A stretch of 64,000 bases of DNA, from positions 1 through 64,000 of the forward strand of contig RHMC01000017.1 in the NCBI GenBank assembly GCA_003719395.1, in the 5' to 3' direction. Both the position numbers and the translations under genes were made by a program. This DNA is from Streptomyces altiplanensis (GTDB taxonomy: Bacteria; Actinomycetota; Actinomycetes; Streptomycetales; Streptomycetaceae). Below are positions 53,491 through 62,905 of this stretch, piece after piece (position 1 is the stretch's first letter; each line of letters begins with the position of its first letter). A model generated the notes under the pieces. The model saw only the letters and a list, made by a program, of their open reading frames with translations, made no database searches and was not told where the DNA came from.

Positions 53491-55015
53491 CTACCCGTCT
53501 TTCAGGCGGCGGCCGACTTCCTCCGACACGCGGCGGTGCAGTTCGGCGAGCTCTTCGGTGCTGTAGTCGGAAAGGTCACCGGTATTCTGGGGAGGCTTCG
53601 GTTTCTCGTCCTTCTGTTTCTGCTGTTCCCGGCGTTTGAGTTCCTTCTCTTCCGGCGATCCGGGCGCGGTGTGAGCGCACCGGATGAGTCCTCCGTCAGC
53701 TGCTTTGAGGCAGGTCGCCTCTCGGCCGGCCACCTGGCCTCTGCCTTCCACCCGGTAGCGGATGTTCTGTTTGCTGCCGATGGTGGCCGTCCAGGTGCTT
53801 CCCCCGGTGGGGACGACCTCGAACACCATGTCGTCGTTGTAACAGCAGACATCCCGGTACTCGGCCTTGATCAGCGCGACGATCGCCTCCGGTGAGGGCC
53901 AGGTCGGCTTGAGCCGGTGGATGGGCATCGGGGCGAGCCCGTCGCCCCGATGCCGGGTCGGCACCATTGACACGGCGACGACCGAGCTGGCCTCTCCTTG
54001 CGGGGTAAGGGGGGTGACGTAGGCCCCGCGTCCGCTCCCGTCGCGGTACTGCAGGGCGAACTCCGATTCGTTGCCCTCGTTCGCACCGTCTTCGGAGGCG
54101 TCCCAACCGCTGCGTTCGAACCACCAGTCGGCGAAGCTGCCGACCGCAGCCGTCGCTTCCCGCTGCCGGGCTGCGATGCTCATCGGGTAGGACGGGCCTG
54201 GTACTGCGCTGGTGTCGGCGGATATTGTGAGTTTCCCTGTTCGCCCGTTGTAGAGCGCGAGCCCTGCGGGCCTTTCGGTCACCACCAGGATCCCGGTCTG
54301 GCGCTTGAGGGGCACGACCACGATGGGGGTCCCGTCCGAGCAAGTCACGTAAACGTCCTCGGCGTCGAACCGCACGCCGCGCTTTTCGGCCGAGATCTTC
54401 CGACCGAGGTTGTGAGTGAACCAACCACCCACTCTCGCGTCGGCCGCATCTACGTCGAACTGGCAGCGCTGCTGGCTTCGACCGTCGCCGCCGAGCGGGA
54501 TGTCCTGCACGAGACCGACCTCGTACCCGGCCAGCCATCCACGCCGCTCAACCAGCGTGGCGAACTTGTCGGAGTCGGCAGGTAGGTGATGTCGAAGATC
54601 TCGCCGGTGACATCGCCCAGGTGCGGAGCGGCCTGCGCCGCACCGACCAGATAAGGGGCTCGGGCTGCCACTTCGGGCACCGGCCCGGTCACGATCCTGG
54701 AACCCTCCATGTACGCGCGGTCCTGCAGGTAGGCGCTGTACACCCACCAGCAAACCATCACGCCCAACCCGATTACGGCCCCCAGACAGCCGAACGCCGC
54801 TGCCGCGGTGCCAGAACCCGAGCCGCGCTCGCCGCGTCCGGCCCGCCTCGCCACCAGCCATGGCAGGGCTGCGAACGCCGCGGCCAGCAACGGCACGAGC
54901 AACCAGGAAAGGATCTTCCGCAACTCCCACACCACGATCGTGGTGAGGTATGAGGCATACCAAAGCGCAAGACCGCGAGAAGAACGGGTATCGCTATTCG
55001 CAGTGCCCGAAACAT
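53491..55015 (-). CDS. Membrane protein of unknown function (two frameshifts)
   Basis: About 508 residues. The ATG at 55015 follows GGGGGAATCA and opens a hydrophobic start (MFRALRIAIPVLLAVLRF). Near 54955 and 54560 the frame changes. Two membrane helices (LSWLLVPLLAAAFAALPWLV and AFGCLGAVIGLGVMVCWWVY) precede a large extracytoplasmic part containing VGSFADWWFERSGWDASEDG and DVCCYNDDMVFEVVPTGGST. The C-terminus is a charged coiled coil (KELKRREQQKQKDEKPKPPQ). The text is well formed, so the gene is real, but no domain was recognised. It is 218 bases from the tpg remnant on the same strand. Confidence 0.65.
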
Positions 55016-55109
55016 TGATTCCCCCGTCGCCGGACGAATTCAAGTCTGCCTCGCGGAACAGGACTTGTCACCCGGTTGGTTCGGCCGGAAATCGCGGACA
55101 CCGGCGACC

Positions 55110-55420
55110 TCTCGGCTCGCCGGAGCAGGTCAGAAGAACCGGTACGGGCGCCTGCGGCATGCTGATGTTGTGCACGCACGATGGTGGAAGTCCACCGAGA
55201 TGTCCCAGTCGATCTCACCCGCCGCATCAGCGGCCTGGGCCTGCTGCAGCAGACGCTCCCACGTCCCGTCGGCCGGCCACAGCCGGTGACGTTCATAGCA
55301 CGCCTTCCACGGCCCGAACCGTTCCGGCAGGTCACGCCCCTGCACCCCGGTCCGCACCCGGTGTGAAATCCCGGTCAAGACACGATGGGACAAGGCCGTG
55401 CGGCCAAGGTATCGCGTCAC
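55110..55420 (-). mobile_element. IS5-family transposase N-terminal remnant
   Basis: Reads SHRVRTGVQGRDLPERFGPW, YERHRLWPADGTWERLLQQA and AGEIDWDISVD, then in a shifted frame STIVRAQHQHAAGART. These are the first half of an IS5-type transposase up to the first catalytic Asp. A later part is absent here. Confidence 0.8.
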
Positions 55421-55493
55421 GACAACACCCGATCCGCACAGACCTCTTCACGTCACGTCACGTCACGTTCAACAACCGTGGCGCAGTGGAACA

Positions 55494-55998
55494 TCAACTC
55501 CCCCGCTGTCTCTTGCGATTGGGGCGACGTGGGCGGACGAAAGCGTCGAGCGCACCCACGGCCGCGCGGATATGGGCCGGGCCGCGACGCAACCGCTCTC
55601 CCGCGCACCACCAGGACAGCTGCCCGTCCGCATCCCGCGGATGCATGCCCAGGCCATGCTCGGCGCACAGGGGCCACGCCTGCCACAGACGCTCGGTGGC
55701 GGTCTCCTGCGCTGCATCGGCGACGATCGCCCAGCGCAGAGACAGGGTCGTCCGCCGAGTCCGGATACAGGCGATTGCCGTGCCACTCACCGTTGGCCAG
55801 AGCGACGTGGGCGCTCTCCGGCTCGTCCGCATCGTAGGGCGGAAGGGCCGGCAGTTGCAGGGGTTCCTGCTCGGGAAGGGTAACCGCCACAGGTCCCGGT
55901 CGAGGAGGGCGAGAGCCCGGTCCCACATGGGGTACTCGCCTGGCGAGACGCAACGGGGCTCGGGGCGGTCGAAAAGAGCGCCCATGAGCACCATCCTC
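55494..55998 (-). pseudogene. Hypothetical gene, frameshifted
   Basis: Segments in alternating frames read MGALFDRPEPRCVSPGEYPM with WDRALALLDRDLWRLPFPSR, then LPALPPYDADEPESAHVALA with NGEWHGNRLYPDSADDPVSA, then RWAIVADAAQETATERLWQA and RRGPAHIRAAVGALDAFVRP. Together about 165 codons of well-formed text with two shifts. No family was recognised. Confidence 0.5.
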
Positions 55999-56082
55999 CG
56001 CCACGCAGCAACAGCCCCCATCGCACACCACGTCGTAAGGGCCTGCAGAAGAACAGCATATGTGTGAGCGACGCGTTGGCTT

Positions 56083-56349
56083 GCGGAGCAAAAGGACTCC
56101 CTCACCAACATCGCCCAGCACGCGGATGCCACTACGGCATCGGTCCGCATCAACTACCGCCCGGACGCTGTGGCCCTGCAGGTCGATGACGACGGCAAGG
56201 TCACACCGGACACCGCCCCGGTGCCTGGCATCGGACTGTTCGGGATGCGCGAACGCGTCACCGCACTCGGAGGCCGGCTCCGGACGGCACCGCGCGGTGA
56301 GGGCGGCTTCACCGTCCAGGTCGAACTCCCCGTGGAGCGAGCCTCATGA
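56083..56349 (+). pseudogene. Histidine kinase, C-terminal ATPase fragment
   Basis: Reads LTNIAQHADATTASVRINYR, the N box, then QVDDDGKVTPDTAPVPGIGL and FGMRERVTALGGRLRTAPRG (the G-type lid of NarL-family kinases), ending ELPVERAS at 56349. The sensor and dimerisation domains are missing. The TGA overlaps the response-regulator ATG. Confidence 0.8.
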
Positions 56350-56474
56350 TCCGCGTCCTGCCGGTCGACGACCAACCACTTATCCGCAGCGGGTTCCGTG
56401 CGTTCATCGACATTCAGATGCCGTTCATGGACGGTATCGAGGCGACCCGGCGCATCGCCGCGGACCCAGCGGGA
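56346..56474 (+). pseudogene. NarL-type response regulator, deleted and truncated
   Basis: Starts MIRVLPVDDQPLIRSGFRAF, then jumps from FID directly to IQMPFMDGIEATRRIAADPA. About 30 codons, including the helix 2 to strand 3 region with the phosphorylated Asp, are gone. At about 56474 it is cut by an antisense IS110 remnant, removing the DNA-binding domain. Confidence 0.8.
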
Positions 56475-56826
56475 GGTGGGCGTGCATGTCGGTGCGCAAG
56501 ATGTTCGCCGGGACCAGGGCGTCGCCGGGGCCGGACTTCTTGCGGGAGACGCCGTGGCGGTCGCGGTAGCGGGCGGCGGCGCGCGGGTTGATCGCGAAGA
56601 CTTTGCGGCTGTCCCTGCGCAGGGCGGCCGCGAGGGGGCCATGGCTGGTTTCGATGGCCACCGGTATCGGGGTGACGGGGCTGTCGCCGTGTTCGGCCAG
56701 GAGGTCCAGCAGCTTGTTGTAGCGGGCCACGTCGTCGGTGATGCGAGCTTCGACGAGCAGAGTGCTGGTGTCGTCGATGACGGCGACGTCGTGGTGGCGT
56801 TCCGCCCAGCCGATGCCGCAGAACAC
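56475..56826 (-). mobile_element. IS110-family transposase N-terminal remnant
   Basis: The GTG at 56826 follows GGGAGGA. Text reads FCGIGWAERHHDVAVIDDTS, HGDSPVTPIPVAIETSHGPL, AINPRAAARYRDRHGVSRKK and SGPGDALVPANILRTDMHAH. This is the DEDD RuvC-like domain. The first catalytic Asp appears replaced by Gly (GIGWAE for the usual GIDWAE) and another Asp by Gly (SGPGDAL for SDPGDAL). The C-terminal domain is absent. Confidence 0.82.
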
Positions 56827-56893
56827 GGTCAAGCTGTCCTCCCACGTCCGCTCGTTTGTGCAGGTCACGGGCACATGAGGGTCACGCGGCGCT

Positions 56894-57043
56894 CTAATCC
56901 CAGGACTCGTTGATCCGCCATCTCAGTAGCCGTTCGCGACACCAGCGCACTTCGGGGTCCTCGATCTGTCTGCAGAGCTCACGGGCTCGCGCCGTGACGT
57001 CAACGTCTGGCCGGCCGGCCGCCGTGAGTTTCACGGTGGTCAC
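56894..57043 (-). CDS. Possible small protein or gene end (49 codons)
   Basis: A GTG at 57043 opens VTTVKLTAAGRPDVDVTARA, then ELCRQIEDPEVRWCRERLLR and WRINESWD before TAG. The C-terminal text is well formed, but no ribosome site is visible, so it may be the end of a lost larger gene. The following 387 bases (57044-57430) contain nothing I can support. Confidence 0.35.
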   Translation of the reverse strand: MTTVKLTAAGRPDVDVTARARELCRQIEDPEVRWCRERLLRWRINESWD

Positions 57044-57430
57044 GGAGGCATCGGGCCGTGCCGCTCTTGACAGAGGCCTGGAATGGCCGGGGGAAACCGG
57101 GCATCAGCCCGGCGCCCGCGTCACCACGCGAGGCTCACGGACACGCGTGGGTTCGTGGTGGTGCGTAGACGCCGGGCTGTCGCTCCATCAGGGGGCCTCA
57201 CGGGCCATGGGCCGGGTCAGACCTTGCCCGGCGCCTTCTCACGACCACCGGTCAATCGGTGGGCAGCGGCGCCGGTCTGGGGGTGAACCTCGGGGACTGG
57301 AGAGGGCCAAGGCGTCCGCTGCCTTCGCAAGCCGCTCTCCACACCCTTGCGGAGTCCGCGGCGAGTTGCTTACACCATGGATCAGGGAAACGGGGGCGCG
57401 TCGGGTAGGCGAGCCGGGCAGCATGGCAGG

Positions 57431-57604
57431 GTGATCGGCCTGCTGCGGGATGACGTGAAGTGCTTCTTCGACCCGGCCTTCATGGGGTCGTTACCGGACG
57501 TGCGTGTCCCGAATGCCTCGGTGGAGGGCTGGCACGGGGTCCTCGATCTTGTCGCGGAGAAGGGCAAAAGCCGTGGGTTCGAGTTTTTTGAAGGCGGTTT
57601 GTAG
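57431..57604 (+). pseudogene. N-terminal fragment of a conserved hypothetical protein
   Basis: A GTG at 57431 gives VIGLLRDDVKCFFDPAFMGS, LPDVRVPNASVEGWHGVLDL and VAEKGKSRGFEFFEGGL, then a stop. The first 45 codons read like a genuine globular N-terminus, then the text degenerates near 57560. The 195-bp repeat begins about 100 bases later. Confidence 0.45.
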
Positions 57605-57708
57605 CCGAACTCGCGGATGATGCGCCCAGAACGGTACCGGAACGGCCTGGGGTTCGTCTGGGCCCACCGAACTAGGGGCCAGACCACACGTCGTACGAGT
57701 GACAGACA

Positions 57709-57903
57709 GGATGGCGTCCCGCCGGATGGTGTAGCCGATCAAGGTGCCGGAATCCGCAGGTCGGGGAAGGTGGCGCCGCCGGACCGGGTGTTCAACTCGC
57801 CTCAGCAGGGCGCCTCGTGGACTGCCGCCTCTGCGGAGATCGTCAGGGGCCTCGTACCGGAACGCGTAACGCTTGATCCCCTACACCACGACGCGGGACA
57901 CGA
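57709..57903. repeat. 195-bp direct repeat, copy B
   Basis: Identical to 7485-7679 and in the same orientation. Here it is followed not by a transposase but by the start region of the 57977 gene. Left of it lies the truncated hypothetical fragment. Confidence 0.9.
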
Positions 57904-57976
57904 CCACAGACAGCTGTGGTTAACGCCGACGCGGTGGGACACTGCGCGGAAAGGGAACCATGGTGAGGGGGCACGT

Positions 57977-58847
57977 ATGGCAAACCACGACCGGACGCCT
58001 GAACCCGGGGACACCGGACAGGCGGAGAGGAGACGACGACGGGAATTATGGCTGTCGCTGCCCGGACTGGTCGTCACAACGGTGGTGGTGGGGGTCGTCT
58101 CGTGGGGCGTCACGCGTCTCACTGACGGGGCAGAGAAACTGACGCAGGACGACACGCCGCTCGCCACGGTCTCCGTTGAGACGAACCCAGCAAGGGTCGG
58201 CGCGTTCGATGACACGAGCATGCACGGCATCCTTCCCAAGGGCGCGACGCCGACGACGGGACCGGGAGACGGGTGCACCGGCTTCCACGACTGGCTGCTG
58301 AAGAACGGCGGGACCGACGCGGGCGAGAGCAGGCTGCAAGTGACAGCCCAGGGCAATGCACAGCGTCAGGTGCAGATCACCAATCTTCGGGTGGTCGTCG
58401 TTTCCCGGGAGAAACCGGCACCTCACGTCGGCGTCGGTTGCCCCTCGGCCGGCTCGGCGAATCTCCGCTTCATCACCCTTGACTTGGACAGCCCACGCCC
58501 CCGTGCCGAGTACGACTCCAAGGACGCGCTCGCCGTTCGGCTTCACAGTCGAGCCCGGCGAAATCGAGACATTCCTGATCTCGGCGACGGCCAAGAAGGC
58601 AGTTTACAACTGGTACCTGGAACTCGACCTCATATCGGGGAAAGAGCAGGTGCACATGCGGGTCAATGACGACGGGGAGAACTTCCAGACAGCCCCCGGA
58701 GCTCGGGCACCGGGCTGGGACTGGGACTGGGACTGGGACTGGGACTGGGACTGGAAGAGCAAGTGGGTACATGCCGAGTCCGGTCGGCAGCGTGCGGTCG
58801 GTGACCCCCTCGTCCCACCAGGTCAGGCCGGGGAGGACGGGCCGTGA
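57977..58847 (+). CDS. Membrane-anchored protein with a (Trp-Asp) repeat, unknown function (one frameshift)
   Basis: About 289 residues. The ATG at 57977 follows GAGGGG. A charged N-terminus (QAERRRRRELWLSLP) leads into a single membrane anchor (GLVVTTVVVGVVSWGVTRLT), then an extracytoplasmic domain (GDGCTGFHDWLLKNGGTDAG and VQITNLRVVVVSREKPAPHV). Near 58535 the frame shifts; the rest reads FTVEPGEIETFLISATAKKA, then the WD run and a tail ending QAGEDGP. The stop overlaps the next GTG by four bases, so the two genes are a coupled pair. Confidence 0.65.
58716..58754. repeat. Hexanucleotide tandem repeat TGGGAC x6 in a coding frame
   Basis: Six exact TGGGAC units (58716-58751) plus a final TGG encode Trp-Asp six times and a Trp near the C-terminus of the 57977 protein. 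The repeat keeps the frame whatever the copy number. Confidence 0.95.
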
Positions 58848-60006
58848 GGAGTATGGGGATGCGATTGCGTGTTCTTGTACTGGTCATCGCCTGCGTTGCC
58901 GCAGCCTGTATCGGCGTGGGAGTGTCCCACTGGCAGTCGGACGGTCCACCGGCCCCCGACACGGCCGACGACGGGCGGGCTGCGAGAACTCCGGAACGTG
59001 TCGGCTACACCCTTACCGAGGTGAAATTCCTGACGGCGTGGGGGGCATCACCACGACAGCCGCACTTGACGAAGACCGAGTCCTTGCGGGCACCGGATTT
59101 GGAAACGTCTATTCCATCGACTTCTCCAAAGGCCACAAGGTGGCGCTCGAATTGATCACCACCCTTCCCGGCCAGGTGAACAACATCGAGGTCTCGACGG
59201 ACGGCGAAAGCATCGCCGTCCTGGACCGCGCAAACGAGGTGGACGGAGAAGACACACTTCGGGTGATGGATCCCTCGGGCGGTGCTGCCACCGAACTTGT
59301 CGTGGACGACAGCCACTCGGACGGCGGTGTCACCGACTTTGTCGTGGACGGCAGTCACGGGAAGGGCGCCCTGTCGTCAGACGGTCGTCTCTTCGTCAAC
59401 GGCTCCTTCGACCTCACCATGCTGAACGTGGTCACCGGGAAGACCAAGGTCCTGCGCAGACCGCCGCCCTCGAACGACGGGCACTTAACGGGCTACGCGG
59501 ACTGGGCCTTCACCGAGAACGGGATGGTACGCGCCGCCTCCGAACAAGGTGTTGACACCTGGGACGCAAAAAGTGGCAAGCGCATCGGCGGGACTATCGG
59601 CTGCGGGTGCAACATCTACAGAATTTCGCTCAACGAGCACGGCAACCTCGCCAGCATAGCCACCGCAGAGGGCCACGCCGTCGTCCTCGACCTCACGACC
59701 GGCCAGGCGGTCGCCGAGAAAACCATCACCGACGGTGGAGTCATCCCCAGTTCCGCAGTCCTCGGTGACGGACAGCGCGCCGTGGCCGCTGCGGCGGGAT
59801 TGGTGGTCTGGGACGTGAAGCACCGCCGCACCCTCTGGAACCACACCTTCCCGGGTTACTTGGTGAACGAGGTCCACGCCATCCCGAACAACGAGTCGTT
59901 CCTCGTCAACACCATGGAAGATCCGAAGGTGGAAGACCCGAAGATAGCCCCCGCGAGCCAAACCGCTCTCGATAGCAAGTGGTGGCTCGCGAAACCCGCC
60001 TTCTGA
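58844..60006 (+). CDS. Secreted or anchored beta-propeller-like protein (one frameshift)
   Basis: About 387 residues. The GTG at 58844 overlaps the previous stop. N-terminal anchor or signal (LRVLVLVIACVAAACIGVGV, with a Cys). A shift near 59035 leads to GVGGITTTAALDEDRVLAGT, then repeated blade-like segments: VLAGTGFGNVYSIDF, SIAVLDRANEVDGEDTLRVM, GRLFVNGSFDLTMLNVVTGK, TENGMVRAASEQGVDTWDAK, GNLASIATAEGHAVVLDLTT and AAAAGLVVWDVKHRRTLWNH. A seven-bladed WD/YVTN-type propeller is likely. Function unknown; partner of the preceding WD-run protein. Confidence 0.7.
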
Positions 60007-60115
60007 GGACGATGCGGCAGCCGCGGTGAACAGGCCGGTACCGAGACCGTAAAACGTTCGGCCCTGGCTCATATTCGGTGGTGCAGGAGAGTGCTGTTTC
60101 GTCGTTGACGTGACG

Positions 60116-60335
60116 TGCGGAACACCAACGAGCTCGCAGATATGGTGTTTTCGAGGCTGTCCCCACTGGCCATCGAGAACATGACCGACGAGGGCGAGCG
60201 GATTCTGGTGCGGGCCCGGACACCGGAGGGCTCGGTGCCGTGTCCGGGCTGCGGGGCGTTGTCCGGGCGCGCACACGGCTGTCACCTGCGGACGGTGGCC
60301 GATGTGTCGTTGGACGGACGGCCGCAGCTGTACCG
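60116..60335 (+). mobile_element. ISL3-family transposase N-terminal remnant
   Basis: Reads VFSRLSPLAIENMTDEGERI, LVRARTPEGSVPCPGCGALS and HLRTVADVSLDGRPQLYR; the CPGC zinc-finger half is typical of ISL3. At about 60335 it ends and a Tn3-type transposase remnant begins. Confidence 0.8.
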
Positions 60336-60372
60336 GCCGGCGGCCGGTGAGGACGAGACCTGATCCCACCTC

Positions 60373-61020
60373 GTGCCGGTGCTGTCCACGAAGTCGATCA
60401 GCTGGGACCTGATCCGCCAGCAGCACGACCAGATCGTGCAGTACACCACCGCGCTCCGCCTGGGTACCGCCGAGGCCGAGCAGGTCCTGAGCCGCTTCAC
60501 CCGCGGCGGGCCGAAACACCGCACTTACCAGGCGATCGAGGAACTGGGACGGGCCGTGCGCACGGCGTTCGTCTGCTGCTATCTCGCCGACATCAAGCTG
60601 TGGAAGGAGATCCACGAGGGATTGCAGGTCGTGGAGAACTGGAACTCCGCGACCAAGGACCTCTTCTACGGCAAGGACGGCGACCTGGCCGGTGCGGACA
60701 AGGAGTCACAGGAGGTGTTCATGCTCGCCCTGCACTTGCTCCAGCCCCCTCTCGTACACGTCAACACGCTGCTGATGCAGCAGGTCCTCACCGATCCGAA
60801 GTGGGCTGACACTCTCACCGACACGGACCGGCGGGCGCTGTCCCCACCATTCTGGACCCACGTGGACCCCTACGGCCGGTTCGAGCTGGACATGAACAGA
60901 CGCCTCGACCTGGACGTGGCCGCCCGGACAGCCGCGGTGCCCGGCCCGCGTACCCCTGAGGGTGAACCGGCCGGGGCCTCCGGGCAACGGGCCTTCGGGC
61001 CATTCAGCGAAACCCGGTGA
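60373..61020 (+). mobile_element. Tn3-family transposase C-terminal remnant
   Basis: Reads [40 protein letters not shown] with [40 protein letters not shown] and [20 protein letters not shown], ending [20 protein letters not shown]. This is the C-terminal fifth of Tn3 transposases, including the last catalytic Glu region. The rest and the resolvase are absent. Confidence 0.88.
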
Positions 61021-61051
61021 GATGGGCCGACGCAGGGATGGGGCTACCCCT

Positions 61052-61093
61052 ACCGTGCTCGGGCCCGCTATCCGGACCGTGCTCGGGCCCGCT
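61052..61093. repeat. 18-bp direct repeat, period 24
   Basis: ACCGTGCTCGGGCCCGCT occurs at 61052-61069 and 61076-61093. Lies between the Tn3 remnant and the protease gene, and may be slippage or part of the Tn3 end region. Confidence 0.8.
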
Positions 61094-61163
61094 GCCCGTA
61101 TGGCCCGGGGGATCTTGAACAAGCAGGCTGAACACGTTCGGATTCCGAAGTAAGGAACTCTCT

Positions 61164-61979
61164 GTGTTCAGCTCGAAGCCGGTGCGCCGCCGCGCGGCCA
61201 GCACCACTGCCGTAGGCGCTCTCGCCGTCGCGGCATGCGCCACCCTGATGACCGGCAGCGCCGGAGCGATCGTCAACGGGACTGATTCCACTGAGCGCTA
61301 CGCGTTCATGGCGACGATCCCGGAGTCGGCCCCGAAGCACGGGCTGTACGACGGTACCTGCGGCGCAACGCTGATCGATCCGCAGTGGGTGCTGACGGCG
61401 GCCCACTGCGTGCGGGGCGATGGCCTTGAGCTGGACGGCATCGTCCGGATCGGGAGCGAGCACCGGAAGTCCGGGGGAACCGTCCGCGCCATCGAGCGGA
61501 CCGTCGTCCATTCCGGCTATGTGAACGGCGAGGGGAAGGCCGCCAACAAGGACGACATCGCGCTCGTCCGCCTCGACCGACCGGTCGCCGAGAAGCCCAT
61601 CCGTATCGCGGAGCGGGCCGGACGGCCGGACACCCCGACCCGGATCCTTGGATTCGGCACCACCGTCGACACCGGTCTGAAGTTCGCGGAGCGGATGCAG
61701 GAGCTCGACACACGCAGGGGAGCCGTTGCCGAGTGCGCCCCCGGCTACGCGGGCCGGACCCGGTTGTGCACGATCAGCCGCGTGCCCAAGGCCATGGCGT
61801 GCTTCGGGGACTCCGGCGGACCGCAGATCCAGAAGGGCAGGCACGGGCGGTGGGAGCTCATCGGAGCCACTTCGGGTCCCGGCGTCCCCGGGGTCGCGTG
61901 CTCGGACGGGCCGGGCCTCTACAGCAACGTGCCCGCCTACGCGGAGTGGATCCGGAAGACCATCAAGCGCAACACCTGA
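61164..61979 (+). CDS. Secreted trypsin-like serine protease (S1 family)
   Basis: 271 residues, intact. The GTG at 61164 follows AAGGA. The signal peptide ends SAGA and the mature enzyme begins IVNGTDSTE, as in trypsins. The triad is visible: His in VLTAAHCV, Asp in [10 protein letters not shown] and Ser in [10 protein letters not shown]. Six cysteines could form the usual disulphides. No long propeptide or C-terminal module. It stands alone between transposon remnants and probably supplies amino acids from external protein. Confidence 0.92.
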   Translation: MFSSKPVRRRAASTTAVGALAVAACATLMTGSAGAIVNGTDSTERYAFMATIPESAPKHGLYDGTCGATLIDPQWVLTAAHCVRGDGLELDGIVRIGSEHRKSGGTVRAIERTVVHSGYVNGEGKAANKDDIALVRLDRPVAEKPIRIAERAGRPDTPTRILGFGTTVDTGLKFAERMQELDTRRGAVAECAPGYAGRTRLCTISRVPKAMACFGDSGGPQIQKGRHGRWELIGATSGPGVPGVACSDGPGLYSNVPAYAEWIRKTIKRNT

Positions 61980-62129
61980 TCCACGACAGCCGCAAAGCGG
62001 GCCGACGGGGACGTGAGTTCTGAACCAACAGCACCACGACGACGCTCGTCGCACACCGTGATTCTCACAAATGGCCGGATGCTGAGTCCTGAGAGGTCGT
62101 TTTCTCCCAGTGTTTGATCCCGGAACAGG

Positions 62130-62750
62130 CTGTTTGGTGATGGTTTTCGGGTCGCGCCAAGAGAGGGTGCTCTCGCCGGTGAGGCAGCGGGCCATGAGAT
62201 CGGTCATGGCGAGGTGGATCATGGCTTCGGAGCGTTTGGGGAGGGTTTCGCAGTCGCGGGTCAGGCGGCGGTGGAGCATCAACCAGCCGTAGGTCCGCTC
62301 GACCGCCCACCGCTTTCGGGATCGGGGTGAATCCTCTGGTCCCGGTGGTGCGGGCGGTGACCTCCAGGCCGATGCCGAGGGTCGCGGCATGCTCGACGAA
62401 GTGCCGGCGGTAGCCGCCGTCCACCCAGACCTTGCGGATGGCGGGGTGACCGGCGGCGATCTGGTCCAGGAGCTGGGTGCCGGCGCCGGAGACCTGCACG
62501 CTCGCCGTGGTGACCAGCACCGCGAGCAGGAGACCGGTCGTGTCGGTGACGATGCTCCGCTTACGTCCGACGATCTTCTTCCCGGCGTCGGTGCCCTGAC
62601 TGGAGGCGGGGACGCTGGTGGAGGTCTTGACGCTCTGCGCGTCGATCACGCAGGCCGAGGGCTCGGCGTCCCGTCCTTCTCTCTGCCGCAGAAGTTGCCT
62701 GAGCAGGCCATTGAGCTGGGCGGACAATGGCCCTCCGGGGTATCCGGACA
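62130..62750 (-). mobile_element. IS5-family transposase, N-terminally truncated (one frameshift)
   Basis: Reads PSACVIDAQSVKTSTSVPAS, GKKIVGRKRSIVTDTTGLLL, KVWVDGGYRRHFVEHAATLG and GTRGFTPIPK; after a shift near 62310, RWAVERTYGWLMLHRRLTRD and AMIHLAMTDLMARCLTGEST. The DDE residues IDAQ, DGGY and the Glu in AVERTYGW are present. The first third is gone, cut at the permease remnant near 62750. Confidence 0.85.
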
Positions 62751-62846
62751 GCCGTGCAGTTCATGATCACCGGCGGGATACTGCTGCTCACCGTGGTCAT
62801 CGACTCCCTGTCCCGCCGCGCCCAGAAACCACACGGGCGGGCCTGA
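62751..62846 (+). pseudogene. Sugar ABC permease (RbsC/XylH-type), last 31 codons
   Basis: The frame reads AVQFMITGGILLLTVVIDSL, then SRRAQKPHGRA and a stop at 62846. This is the last membrane helix and tail of ribose/xylose-type permeases. The rest is lost at the IS5 remnant, implying that a pentose or hexose importer was destroyed here. Confidence 0.6.
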
Positions 62847-62905
62847 GCCGGGCTCTACGCTGGAAGGGACCGCCGTCGAGCGGCATCCCTCCGCAGGAGA
62901 TCCTC

